Shown here: positions 37,269 through 50,800 of the stretch, piece by piece | How the letters are laid out: every line of letters starts with the position of its first letter | Numbering within the stretch: the stretch's first letter is position 1 | Assembly: GCF_029227915.1 (NCBI RefSeq) | Contig: NC_079882.1 | Location: 32,294,001 to 32,358,000, forward strand | Length of the DNA: 64,000 nucleotides | Direction of reading: 5' to 3' | Origin: Hydractinia symbiolongicarpus | Taxonomy: Eukaryota > Cnidaria > Hydrozoa > Anthoathecata > Hydractiniidae | Program-made: the position numbers and the translations under genes | The notes under the pieces: model-generated | The model's input: only the letters and a program-made list of their open reading frames with translations | What the model was told of the DNA's origin: nothing | The model's database searches: none

Positions 37269-37799
37269 TTTTCGTTTGCCGGCGATTAAACTTATTTTAT
37301 TCAGCGTCTCATCAAAAATGAAAACATTTTTAAAAACTACAAGTCTTATGCGTTTTAGTGGTGAAAAAATAATTTAAAAAATCGTTCTGGAAATGAGTTT
37401 ACTCACAGGGTACTTTCTTTGTATACATTCGACTATACGTGCCAAATCCGGGATTTACGGGAAATCGCGGGTTTTCGTTTGCCGGCGATTAAACCTCTTT
37501 CATTAAGCGTCTCATCAAAAATGAAAACATTTTTATAAACTACAAGTCTCATGCGTTTTAGTGGTGAAAAAATAATTTAAAAAATCGTTCTGGAAATGAG
37601 TTTATTCACAGGGTACTTTCTTTGTATACATTCGACTATACGGGCCAAGCCCGGGATTTACGGGAAATCGCGGGTTCTCGTTTTCCCGCTATTAAACCTC
37701 TTTCATTAAGCGTCTCATCAAAAATGAAAACATTTTTAAAAACTACAAGTCTCATGCGTTTTAGTGGTGAAAAAATAATTTAAAAAATCGTTCGGGAAA

Positions 37800-38250
37800 T
37801 GAGTTTACTCCCTGGGTACTTTCTTTGTATACTTTTGACTATACGGGCCAAGCCCGGGATTTACGGGAAATCGCGAGTTTTCGTTTGCCGGCGATTAAAC
37901 TTCTTTTATTCAGCGTCTCGTCAAAAATGAAAACATTATTAAAAACTACAAGTCTTATGCGTTTTAGTGGTGAAAAAATAATTCAAAAAATCGTTCTGGA
38001 AATGAGTTTACTCCCTGGGTACTTTCTTTGTATACTTTTGACTATACGGGCCAAGCCCGGGATTTACGGGAAATCGCGAGTTTTCGTTTGCCGGCGATTA
38101 AACTTCTTTTATTCAGCGTCTCATCAAAAATGAAAACATTATTAAAAACTACAAGTCTTATGCGTTTTAGTGGTGAAAAAATAATTCAAAAAATCGTTCT
38201 GGAAATGAGTTTACTCCCTGGGTACTTTCTTTGTATACTTTTGACTATAC
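37800..38250. repeat. Adjacent duplicate monomers, 203-bp offset
   Basis: Two consecutive monomers share rare changes: ATCGCGAGTTTTCG, ACATTATTAAAAAC and ATAATTCAAAAAATCG. I saw only one clear difference, CTCGTC against CTCATC at about 37,920. Neighbouring monomers in the array are usually much less alike, so this is a recent single-monomer step. The pair is present again in the 11.3-kb copy at about 49,150-49,600, so it predates that duplication. Confidence 0.78.
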
Positions 38251-41200
38251 GGGCCGAGTCCGGGATTTAGGGAAATCGCAGGTTTTCGTTTGCCGGCGAT
38301 TAAACTGCTTTTATTCAGCGTCTCATCAAAAATGAAAACATTTTTAAAAACTACAAGTCTTATGCGTTTTAGTGGTGAAAAAATAATTTAAAAAATCGTT
38401 CTGGAAATGAGTTTACTCACAGGGTACTTTCTTTGTAAACATTCGACTATACGTGCCAAGCCCGGCATTTACGGGAAATCGCGGGTTTTGGCTTGCCGGC
38501 GATTAAACTGCTTTTATTCAGCGTCTCATCAAAAATGAAAACATTCTTGAAAACTACAAGTCTCATGCGTTTTAGTGGTGAAATAATAATTTAAGAAATC
38601 GTTTGGGAAATGAGTTTACTCCCTGGGTACTTTCTTTGTATACTTTTGTCTATACGGGCTGAGTACGGGATTTAGGGAAATCGCAGGTTTTCGTTTGCCG
38701 GCGATTAAACTTCTTTTATTTAGCGTCTCATCAAAAATAAAAACATTTTTGAAAACTACAAGTCTCATGCGTTTTAGTGGTGAAAAAATAATTTAAAAAA
38801 TCGTTCGGGAAATGAGTTTACACCCTGGGTACTTTCTTTGTATACTTTTGACTATACGGGCCGAGTCCGGGATTTACGGGAAATCGCAGGTTTTCGTTTG
38901 CCGGCGATTAAACTTCTTTTATTCAGCGTCTCATCAAAAATTAAAACATTTTTGAAAACTACAAGTCTCATACGTTTTAGTGGTGAAAAAATAATTTAAA
39001 AATTCGTTCGGGAAATGAGTTTACTGACTGGGTACTTTCCTTGTATACTTTTAACTATACGGACCGAGTCCGGGATTTACGGGAAATCGCGGGTTTTCGT
39101 TTGCCGGCCATTAAACTTCTTTTATTCAGCGTCTCATCAAAAATGAAAACATTTTTAAAAACTACAAGTCTTATGCGCTTTAGTGGTGAAAAAATAATTT
39201 AAAAAATCGTTCTGGAAATGAGTTTACTCACAGGGTACTTTCTTTGTATACATTCGACTATACGGGCCAAGCCCGGGATTTACGGGAAATCGCGGGTTTT
39301 CGTTCTCCCGCGATTAAACCTCTTTCATTAAGCGTCTCATCAAAAATGAAAACATTTTTGAAAACTACAAGTCTCATGCGTTTTAGTGGTGAAAAAAAAA
39401 TTTAAAAAATCGTTTGGGAAATGAGTTTACTTCCTGGGTACTTTCTTTGTATACATTCGACTATACGGGCCAAGCCCCGGATTTACGGGAAAACGCGGAT
39501 TTCGTTTGCCGGCGATTAAACCTCTTTCATTAAGCGTCTCATCAAAAATGAAAACATATTTGAAAACTACAAGTCTCATGCGTTTTAGTGGTGAAAAAAA
39601 ATTTTAAAAAATCGTTCGGGAAATGAGTTTACTCCCTGGGTACTTTCTTTGTATACATTCGACTATACGGGCCAAGCCTCGGATTTACGGGAAAACGCGG
39701 GATTTCGTTTGCCGGCGATTAAACCTCTTTTATTCAGCGTCTTATTAAAAATGAAAACATTATTAAAAACTACAAGTCTTATGCGTTTTAGTGGTGAAAA
39801 AATAATTTTAAAAATCGTTCTGGAAATGAGTTTACTCCCTGGGTACTTTCTTTGTATACTTTTGACTATACGGGCCGAGTCCGGGATTTAGGGAAATCGC
39901 AGGTTTTCGTTTGCCGGCGATTAAACTGCTTTTATTCAGCGTCTCATCAAAAATGAAAACATATTTGAAAACTACAAGTCTCATGCGTTTTAGTGGGGAA
40001 AAAATAATTTAAAAAATCGTTCGGGAAATGGTTTTACTTCCTGGGTACTTTCTTTGTATACTTTTGACTATACGGGCCAAGCCGGGATTTACGGGAAATC
40101 GCGGGTTTTCGTTTGCCGGCGATTAAACTTCTTTTATTCAGCGTCTCATCAAAAATGAAAACATTTTTAAAAACTACAAGTCTTATGCGTTTTAGTGGTG
40201 AAAAAATAATTTAAAAAATCGTTCGGGAAATGAGTTTACTCCCTGGGTACTTTCTTTGTATACATTCGACTATACGGGCCAAGCCCCGGATTTACGGGAA
40301 AACGCGGGATTTCGTTTGCCGGCAATTAAACCTCTTTCATTAAGCGTCTCATCAAAAATGAAAACATTTTTGAAAACTACAAGTCTCATGCGTTTTAGTG
40401 GTGAAAAAATAATTTAAAAAATCGTTCGGGAAATGAGTTTACTCCCTGGGTACTTTCTTTATATACTTTTGACTATACGGGCCGAGTCCCAGATTTATGG
40501 GAAATCGCGGATTTTCGTTTGCCGGCGATTAAACTTCTTTTATTCAGCGTCCCATCAAATATGAAAATATTTTTGAAAACTACAAGTCTCATGCGTTTAG
40601 TGGTAAAAAAATAATATAAAAAATCGTTCGTGAAATGAGTTTACTCCCTGGGTACTTTCTTTGTATACTTTTGACTATACGGGCCAAGCCCGGGATTTAC
40701 GGGAAATCGCGGGTTTTCGTTTGCCGGCGATTAAACTGCTTTTATTCAGCGTCTTATCAAAAAGGAAAACATTTTTGAAAACTACAAGTCTCATGCGTTT
40801 TAGTGGTGAAAAAATAATTTAAAAAATCGTTCGGGAAATGAGTTTACACCCTGGGTACTTTCTTTGTATACTTTTGACTATACGGGCCGAGTCCGGGATT
40901 TACGGGAAATCGCAGGTTTTCGTTTGCCGGCGATTAAACTTCTTTTGTTCAGCGTCTCATCAAAAATAAAAACATTTTTGAAAACTACAAGTCTCATACG
41001 TTTTAGTGGTGAAAAAATAATTTAAAAATTCGTTCGGGAAATGAGTTTACTCACAGGGTACTTTCTTTGTATACATTCAACTATACGTGCCAAGCCCGGG
41101 ATTTACGGGAAATCGCGGGTTTTCGTTTGCTGGCGATTAAACTGCTTTTATTCAGCGTCTCATCAAAAATGAAAACATTCTTGAAAACTACAAGTCTCAT

Positions 41201-42449
41201 GCGTTTTAGTGGTGAAATAATAATTTAAGAAATCGTTTGGGAAATGAGTTTACTCCCTGGGTACTTTCTTTGTATACTTTTGACTATACGGGCTGAGTAC
41301 GGGATTTACGGGAAATCACAGTTTTTCGTTTGCCCGCGATTAAACTTCTTTTATTCAGCGTCTCATCAAAAATAAAAACATTTTTGAAAACTACAAGTCT
41401 CATGCGTTTTAGTGGTGAAAAAATAATTTAAAAAATCGTTCGGGAAATGAGTTTACACCCTGGGTACTTTCTTTGTATACTTTTGACTATACGGGCCGAG
41501 TCCAGGATTTACGGGAAATCGCAGGTTTTCGTTTGCCGGCGATTAAACTTCTTTTATTCAGCGTCTCATCAAAAATGAAAACATTTTTGAAAACTACAAG
41601 TCTCATACGTTTTAGTGGTGAAAAAATAATTTAAAAATTCGTTCGGGAAATGAGTTTACTGACTGGGTACTTTCCTTTTATACTTTTAACTATACGGACC
41701 GAGTCCAGGATTTACGGTAAAATCGCAGGTTTTCGTTTGCCGGCGATTAAACTTCTTTTATTCAGCGTCTCATCAAAAATAAAAACATTTTTGAAAACTA
41801 CAAGTCTCATGCGTTTTAGTGGTGAAAAAATAATTTAAAAAATCGTTCGGGAAATGAGTTTACACCCTGGGTACTTTCTTTGTATACTTTTGACTATACG
41901 GGCCGAGTCCAGGATTTACGGGAAATCGCAGGTTTTCGTTTGCTGGCGATTAAACTTCTTTTATTCAGCGTCTCATCAAAAATGAAAACATTTTTGAAAA
42001 CTACAAGTCTCATACGTTTTAGTGGTGAAAAAATAATTTAAAAATTCGTTCAGGAAATGAGTTTACTGACTGGGTACTTTCCTTGTATACTTTTAACTAT
42101 ACGGACCGAGTCCGGGATTTACGGTAAAATCGCAGGTTTTCGTTTGCCGGCGATTAAACTTCTTTTATTCAGCGTCTCATCAAAAATGAAAACATTTTTA
42201 AAAACTACAAGACTTATGCGTTTTAGTGGTGAAAAAATAATTTAAAAAATCGTTCGGGAAATGAGTTTACTCCCTGGGTACTTTCTTTGTATACATTCGA
42301 CTATACGGGCCAAGCCCCGGATTTAGGGGAAAACGCGGATTTCGTTTGCTGGTGATTAAACCTCTTTCATTAAGCGTCTCATCAAAAATGAAAACATATT
42401 TGAAAACTACAAGTCTCATGCGTTTTAGTGGTGAAAAAAAAATTTAAAA

Positions 42450-45150
42450 AATCGTTCGGGAAATGAGTTTACTCCCTGGGTACTTTCTTTGTATACATTC
42501 GACTATACGGGCCAAGCCCCGGATTTACGGGAAAACGCGGGATTTCGTTTGCCGGTGATTAAACCTCTTTCATTAAGCGTCTCATCAAAAATGAAAACAT
42601 TTTTGAAAACTACAAGTCTCATGCGTTTTATTGGTGAAAAAATAATTTAAAAAATCGTTCGAGAAATGGGTTTACTCCTTGGGTACTTTCTTTGTATACT
42701 TTTGACTATACGGCCGAGTCCGGGATTTACGGGAAATCGCGGATTTTCGTTTGCCGGCGATTAAACTTCTTTTATTCAGCGTCCCATCAAATATGAAAAT
42801 ATTTTTGAAAACTACAAGTCTCATGCGTTTAGTGGTAAAAAAATAATATAAAAAATCGTTCGGGAAATGAGTTTACTCCCTGGGTACTTTCTTTGTATAC
42901 TTTTGACTATACGGGTCAAGCCCGGGATTTACGGGAAATCGCGGGTTTTCGTTTGCCGGCGATTAAACTGCTTTTATCAGCGTCTCATCAAAAAGGAAAT
43001 CATTTTTAAAAAGTACAAGTCTCATGCGTTTTAGTGGTGAAAAAATAATTTAAAAAATCGTTTGGGAAATGAGTTTACTACCTGGGTACTTTCTTTGTAT
43101 ACTTTTGACTATACGGGTCAAGCCGGGATTTATGGGAAATCGCGGGTTTTCGTTTGCCGGCGATTAAACTTCTTTTATTCATCGTCTCATCAAAAATGAA
43201 AACATTTTTAAAAACTACAAGTCTTATGCGTTTTAGTAGTGAAAAAATAATTTAAAAAATCGTTCTGGAAATGAGTTTACTCCCTGGGTACTTTCTTTGT
43301 ATACATTCGACTATACGGGCCAAGCCCCGGATTTACGGGAAAACGCGGGATTTCGTTTGCCGGTGATTAAACCTCTTTCATTAAGCGTCTCATCAAAAAT
43401 GAAAACATTTTTGAAAACTACAAGTCTCATGCGTTTTAGTGGTGAAAAAATAATTTAAAAAATCGTTCGAGAAATGGGTTTACTCCTTGGGTACTTTCTT
43501 TGTATACTTTTGACTATACGGGCCGAGTCCGGGATTTACGGGAAATCGCGGATTTTCGTTTGCCGGCGATTAAACTTCTTTTATTCACCGTCCCATCAAA
43601 TATGAAAATATTTTTGAAAACTACAAGTCTCATGCGTTTAGTGGTAAAAAAATAATATAAAAAATCGTTCGGGAAATGAGTTTACTCCCTGGGTACTTTC
43701 TTTGTATACTTTTGACTATACGGGCCAAGCCCGGGATTTACGGGAAATCGCGGGTTTTCGTTTGCCGGCGATTAAACTGCTTTTATCAGCGTCTCATCAA
43801 AAAGGAAATCATTTTTAAAAAGTACAAGTCTCATGCGTTTTAGTGGTGAAAAAATAATTTAAAAAATCGTTTGGGAAATGAGTTTACTACCTGGGTACTT
43901 TCTTTGTATACTTTTGACTATACGGGTCAAGCCGGGATTTATGGGAAATCGCGGGTTTTCGTTTGCCGGCGATTAAACTTCTTTTATTCATCGTCTCATC
44001 AAAAATGAAAACATTTTTAAAAACTACAAGTCTTATGCGTTTTAGTAGTGAAAAAATAATTTAAAAAATCGTTCTGGAAATGAGTTTACTCACAGGGTAC
44101 TTTCTTTGTATACATTCGACTATACATGCCAAGCCCGGGATTTACGGGAAATCGCGGGTTTTCGTTTGTCGGCGATTAAACTGCTTTTATTCAGCGTCTC
44201 ATCAAAAATGAAAACATTCTTGAAAACTACAAGTCTCACGCGTTTTAGTGGTGAAATAAGAATTTAAGAAATCGTTTGGGAAATGAGTTTACTCCCTGGG
44301 TACTTTCTTTGTATACTTTTGACTAGACGGGCCGAGTACGGGATTTACGGGAAATCGCAGGTTTTCGTTTGCCGGCGATTAAACTTCTTTTATTCAGCGT
44401 CTCATCAAAAATGAAAACATTTTTGAAAACTACAAGTCTCATGCGTTTTAGTGGTGAAAAAATAATTTAAAAAATCGTTCGGGAAATGAGTTTACACCCT
44501 GGGTACTTTCTTTGTATACTTTTGACTATACGGGCCAAGCCCGGGATTTACGGGAAATCGCGGGTTTTCGTTTGCCGGCGATTAAACTGCTTTTATCAGC
44601 GTCTCATCAAAAAGGAAATCATTTTTAAAAAGTACAAGTCTCATGCGTTTTAGTGGTGAAAAAATAATTTAAAAAATCGTTTGGGAAATGAGTTTACTAC
44701 CTGGGTACTTTCTTTGTATACTTTTGACTATACGGGTCAAGCCGGGATTTATGGGAAATCGCGGGTTTTCGTTTTCCGGCGATTAAACTTCTTTTATTCA
44801 AAGTCTCATCAAAAATGAAAACATTTTTAAAAACTACAAGTCTTATGCGTTTTAGTAGTGAAAAAATAATTTAAAAAATCGTTCTGGAAATGAGTTTACT
44901 CACAGGGTACTTTCTTTGTATACATTCGACTATACATGCCAAGCCCGGGATTTACGGGAAATCGCGGGTTTTCGTTTGTCGGCGATTAAACTGCTTTTAT
45001 TCAGCGTCTCATCAAAAATGAAAACATTCTTGAAAACTACAAGTCTCACGCGTTTTAGTGGTGAAATAAGAATTTAAGATTTCGTTTGGGAAATGAGTTT
45101 ACTCCCTGGGTACTTTCTCTGTAGACTTTTGACTAGACGGGCCGAGTACG
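42450..45150. repeat. Four-monomer repeat, 809-810 bp period
   Basis: The variant TTTGGGAAATGAGTTTACTACC occurs at 43,061, 43,870 and 44,680. The units contain GTTCGAGAAATGGGTTTACTCCTTGGG, a class C monomer, CGGGTCAAGCCGGG and TTCATCGTCTCATC or TTCAAAGTCTCATC. The third unit swaps some monomers for a CATGCCAAGCCC class. The same structure lies in the second 11.3-kb copy at about 53.8-56.5 kb. Confidence 0.75.
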
Positions 45151-45190
45151 GGATTTACGGGAAATCGCAGGTTTTCGTTTGCCGGCGATT

Positions 45191-47220
45191 AAACTTCTTT
45201 TATTCAGCGTCTCATCAAAAATGAAAACATTTTTGAAAACTACAAGTCTCATGCGTTTTAGTGGTGAAAAAATAATTTTAAAAATCGTTCGGGAAATGAG
45301 TTTACACCCTGGGAACTTTCTTTGTATACTTTTGACTATACGGGCCGAGTCCGGGATTTACGGGAAATCGCAGGTTTTCGTTTGCCGGCGATTAAACTTC
45401 TTTTATTCAGCGTCTCATCAAAAATGAAAACATTTTTGAAAACTACAAGTCTCATACGTTTTAGTGGTGAAAAAATAATTTAAAAATTCGTTCGGGAAAT
45501 GAGTTTACTCACTGGGTACTTTCCTTGTAAACTTTTAACTATACGGACTGAGTCCGGGATTTACGGGAAATCGCGGGTTTTCGTTTGCCGGCGATTAAAC
45601 TTCTTTTATTCAGCGTCTCATCAAAAATGAAAACATTTTTAAAAACTACAAGTCTCATGGGGTTTAGTGGTGAAATAATAATTTAAAAAATCGTTTGGGA
45701 AATGAGTTTACTCCCTGGGCACTTTCTTTGTATACTTTTGACTATACGGGCCGAGTCCAGGAATTACGGGAAATCGCAGGTTTTCGTTTGCTGGCGATTA
45801 AACTTCTTTTATTCACCGTCTCATCAAAAATGAAAACATTTTTAAAAACTACAAGTCTCATGCGTTTTAGTGGTGAAAAAGTAATTTAAAAAATCGTTCA
45901 GGAAATGAGTTTACTCCCTGGGTACTTTCTTTGTATACTTTTGACTATACGGGCCGAGTCCAAGGTTTACGGGAAATGGCGGGTTTTCGTTTGCCGGCGA
46001 TTAAACTTCTTTTATTCAGCGTCTCATCAAAAATGAAAACATTTTTAAAAACTACAAGTCTCATGCGTTGTAGTGGTGAAAAAATAATTTAGAAAATCGT
46101 TCGGGAAATGAGTTTACTCCCTGGGTACTTTCTTTGTATACTTTTGACTATACGGGCCAAACCCGGGATTTACGGGAAATCGCGGGTTTTCGTTTGCCGG
46201 CGATTAAACTTCTTTTATTCAGCGTCTCATCAAAAATGAAAACATTTTTGAAAACTACAAGTCTCATGCGTTTTAGTGGTGAAAAAATAATTTTAAAAAT
46301 CGTTCGGGAAATGAGTTTACACCCTGGGAACTTTCTTTGTATACTTTTGACTATACGGGCCGAGTCCGGGATTTACGGGAAATCGCAGGTTTTCGTTTGC
46401 CGGCGATTAAACTTCTTTTATTCAGCGTCTCATCAAAAATGAAAACATTTTTGAAAACTACAAGTCTCATACGTTTTAGTGGTGAAAAAATAATTTAAAA
46501 ATTCGTTCGGGAAATGAGTTTACTCACTGGGTACTTTCCTTGTAAACTTTTAACTATACGGACCGAGTCCGGGATTTACGGGAAATCGCGGGTTTTCGTT
46601 TGCCGGCGATTAAACTTCTTTTATTCAGCGTCTCATCAAAAATGAAAACATTTTTAAAAACTACAAGTCTCATGGGGTTTAGTGGTGAAATAATAATTTA
46701 AAAAATCGTTTGGGAAATGAGTTTACTCCCTGGGCACTTTCTTTGTATACTTTTGACTATACGGGCCGAGTCCAGGAATTACGGGAAATCGCAGGTTTTC
46801 GTTTGCTGGCGATTAAACTTCTTTTATTCAGCGTCTCATCAAAAATGAAAACATTTTTGAAAACTGCAAGTCTCATGCGTTTTAGTGGTGAAAAAGTAAT
46901 TTAAAAAATCGTTCGGGAAATGAGTTTACTCCCTGGGTACTTTCTTTGTATACTTTTGACTATACGGGCCGAGTCCAAGGTTTACGGGAAATGGCGGGTT
47001 TTCGTTTGCCGGCGATTAAACTTCTTTTATTCAGCGTCTCATCAAAAATGAAAACATTTTTAAAAACTACAAGTCTCATGCGTTGTAGTGGTGAAAAAAT
47101 AATTTAGAAAATCGTTCGGGAAATGAGTTTACTCCCTGGGTACTTTCTTTGTATACTTTTGACTATACGGGCCAAACCCGGGATTTACGGGAAATCGCGG
47201 GTTTTCGTTTGCCGGCGATT
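45191..47220. repeat. Five-monomer repeat, 1,015-bp period, two units
   Basis: The units at about 45,191-46,205 and 46,206-47,220 share TACACCCTGGGAAC, CCTTGTAAACTTTTAAC, CATGGGGTTTAG, CCTGGGCAC with CCAGGAATTACGGG, CCAAGGTTTACGGGAAATGG and GCGTTGTAGTGG in order. Small differences such as TTCACCG against TTCAGCG separate them. The pair is copied again at about 56,538-58,567 inside the second 11.3-kb block. Confidence 0.85.
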
Positions 47221-47821
47221 AAACTTCTTTTATTCAGCGTCTCATCAAAAATGAAAACATTCTTAAAAACTACAAGTCTTATGCGTTTTAGTGGTGAAAA
47301 AATAATTTAAAAAATCGTTCTGGAAATGAGTTTACTCCCTGGGTACTTTCTTTGTATACTTTTGACTATACGGGCCGAGTCCGGGATTTAGGGAAATCGC
47401 AGGTTTTCGTTTGCCGGCGATTAAACTGCTTTTATTCAGCGTCTCATCAATAATGAAAACATTTTTGAAAACTACAAGTCTCAGGCGTTTTAGTGGTGAA
47501 AAAATAATTTAAAAAATCGTTCGGGAAATGAGTTTACTCCCTGGGTACTTTCTTTGTATACTTTTGACTATACGGACCAAGCCGGGATTTACGGGAAATC
47601 GCGGGTTTTCGTTTGCCGGCGATTAAACTTCTTTTATTCAGCGTCTCATCAAAAATGAAAACATTTTTAAAAACTACAAGTCTTATGCGTTTTAGTGGTG
47701 AAAAAATAATTTAAAAAATCGTTCTGGAAATGAGTTTACTCCCTGGGCACTTTCTTTGTATACATTCGACTATACGGGCCAAACCCGGGATTTACGGGAA
47801 ATCGCGGGTTTTTGTTTTCCC

Positions 47822-50800
47822 GCGATTAAACCTCTTTCATTAAGCGTCTCATCAAAAATGAAAACATTTTTGAAAACTACAAGTCTCATGCGTTTTAGTG
47901 GTGAAAAAATAATTTAAAAAATCGTTCGGGAAATGAGTTTACTCCCTGGGTACTTTCTTTGCATACTTTTGACTATACGGGCCAGTCCGGGATTTACGGG
48001 AAATCGCGGATTTTCGTTTGCCGGCGATTAAACTTCTTTTAATAAGCGTCCCATCAAATATGAAAATATTTTTGAAAACTACAAGTCTCATGCGTTTAGT
48101 GGTAAAAAAATAATATAAAAAATCGTTCGGGAAATGAGTTTACTCCCTGGGTACTTTCTTTGTATACTTTTGACTATACGGGCCAAGCCCGGGATTTACG
48201 GGAAATCGCGGGTTTTCGTTTGCCGGCGATTAAACTTCTTTTATTCAGCGTCTCATCAAAAATGAAAACATTTTTAAAAACTACAAGTCTTATGCGTTTT
48301 AGTGGTGAAAAAATAATTTAAAAAATCGTTCTGGAAATGAGTTTACTCCCTGGGTACTTTCTTTGTATACTTTTGACTATACGGGCCGAGTCGGGGATTT
48401 AGGGAAATCGCAGGTTCTCGTTTGCCGGCGATTAACCTGCTTTTCTTCAGCGTCTCATAAAAAATGAAAGCATTTTTGAAAACTACAAGTCTCATGCGTT
48501 TCAGTGGTGAAAAAATAATTTAAAAAATCGTTCGGAAAATGAGTTTACTCCCTGGGTACTTTCTTTGTATACTTTTGACTATACGGGCCAAGCCGGGATT
48601 TACGGGAAATCGCGGGTTTTCGTTTGCCGGCGATTAAACTTATTTTATTCAGCGTCTCATCAAAAATGAAAACATTTTTAAAAACTACAAGTCTTATGCG
48701 TTTTAGTGGTGAAAAAATAATTTAAAAAATCGTTCTGGAAATGAGTTTACTCACAGGGTACTTTCTTTGTATACATTCGACTATACGTGCCAAATCCGGG
48801 ATTTACGGGAAATCGCGGGTTTTCGTTTGCCGGCGATTAAACCTCTTTCATTAAGCGTCTCATCAAAAATGAAAACATTTTTATAAACTACAAGTCTCAT
48901 GCGTTTTAGTGGTGAAAAAATAATTTAAAAAATCGTTCTGGAAATGAGTTTATTCACAGGGTACTTTCTTTGTATACATTCGACTATACGGGCCAAGCCC
49001 GGGATTTACGGGAAATCGCGGGTTCTCGTTTTCCCGCTATTAAACCTCTTTCATTAAGCGTCTCATCAAAAATGAAAACATTTTTAAAAACTACAAGTCT
49101 CATGCGTTTTAGTGGTGAAAAAATAATTTAAAAAATCGTTCGGGAAATGAGTTTACTCCCTGGGTACTTTCTTTGTATACTTTTGACTATACGGGCCAAG
49201 CCCGGGATTTACGGGAAATCGCGAGTTTTCGTTTGCCGGCGATTAAACTTCTTTTATTCAGCGTCTCGTCAAAAATGAAAACATTATTAAAAACTACAAG
49301 TCTTATGCGTTTTAGTGGTGAAAAAATAATTCAAAAAATCGTTCTGGAAATGAGTTTACTCCCTGGGTACTTTCTTTGTATACTTTTGACTATACGGGCC
49401 AAGCCCGGGATTTACGGGAAATCGCGAGTTTTCGTTTGCCGGCGATTAAACTTCTTTTATTCAGCGTCTCATCAAAAATGAAAACATTATTAAAAACTAC
49501 AAGTCTTATGCGTTTTAGTGGTGAAAAAATAATTCAAAAAATCGTTCTGGAAATGAGTTTACTCCCTGGGTACTTTCTTTGTATACTTTTGACTATACGG
49601 GCCGAGTCCGGGATTTAGGGAAATCGCAGGTTTTCGTTTGCCGGCGATTAAACTGCTTTTATTCAGCGTCTCATCAAAAATGAAAACATTTTTAAAAACT
49701 ACAAGTCTTATGCGTTTTAGTGGTGAAAAAATAATTTAAAAAATCGTTCTGGAAATGAGTTTACTCACAGGGTACTTTCTTTGTAAACATTCGACTATAC
49801 GTGCCAAGCCCGGCATTTACGGGAAATCGCGGGTTTTGGCTTGCCGGCGATTAAACTGCTTTTATTCAGCGTCTCATCAAAAATGAAAACATTCTTGAAA
49901 ACTACAAGTCTCATGCGTTTTAGTGGTGAAATAATAATTTAAGAAATCGTTTGGGAAATGAGTTTACTCCCTGGGTACTTTCTTTGTATACTTTTGTCTA
50001 TACGGGCTGAGTACGGGATTTAGGGAAATCGCAGGTTTTCGTTTGCCGGCGATTAAACTTCTTTTATTTAGCGTCTCATCAAAAATAAAAACATTTTTGA
50101 AAACTACAAGTCTCATGCGTTTTAGTGGTGAAAAAATAATTTAAAAAATCGTTCGGGAAATGAGTTTACACCCTGGGTACTTTCTTTGTATACTTTTGAC
50201 TATACGGGCCGAGTCCGGGATTTACGGGAAATCGCAGGTTTTCGTTTGCCGGCGATTAAACTTCTTTTATTCAGCGTCTCATCAAAAATGAAAACATTTT
50301 TGAAAACTACAAGTCTCATACGTTTTAGTGGTGAAAAAATAATTTAAAAATTCGTTCGGGAAATGAGTTTACTGACTGGGTACTTTCCTTGTATACTTTT
50401 AACTATACGGACCGAGTCCGGGATTTACGGGAAATCGCGGGTTTTCGTTTGCCGGCCATTAAACTTCTTTTATTCAGCGTCTCATCAAAAATGAAAACAT
50501 TTTTAAAAACTACAAGTCTTATGCGCTTTAGTGGTGAAAAAATAATTTAAAAAATCGTTCTGGAAATGAGTTTACTCACAGGGTACTTTCTTTGTATACA
50601 TTCGACTATACGGGCCAAGCCCGGGATTTACGGGAAATCGCGGGTTTTCGTTCTCCCGCGATTAAACCTCTTTCATTAAGCGTCTCATCAAAAATGAAAA
50701 CATTTTTGAAAACTACAAGTCTCATGCGTTTTAGTGGTGAAAAAAAAATTTAAAAAATCGTTTGGGAAATGAGTTTACCTCCTGGGTACTTTCTTTGTAT

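Larger units (their letters stand above)
36474..47776. repeat. Copy 1 of a 56-monomer tandem duplication (period 11,348 bp)
   Basis: This block matches 47,822-59,123 in order and nearly base for base at an offset of 11,348 bp, becoming 11,347 after a one-base deletion near 55,364 in copy 2. Class C signatures give the offset exactly: 36,701 to 48,049, 40,550 to 51,898, 42,782 to 54,130 and 43,591 to 54,939. I noticed about 20 single-base differences by eye, for example 38,942 T against 50,290 G and 39,679 T against 51,027 C. That is around 99.8% identity, much closer than monomers are to one another. At both ends the match stops within a monomer. Confidence 0.93.
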
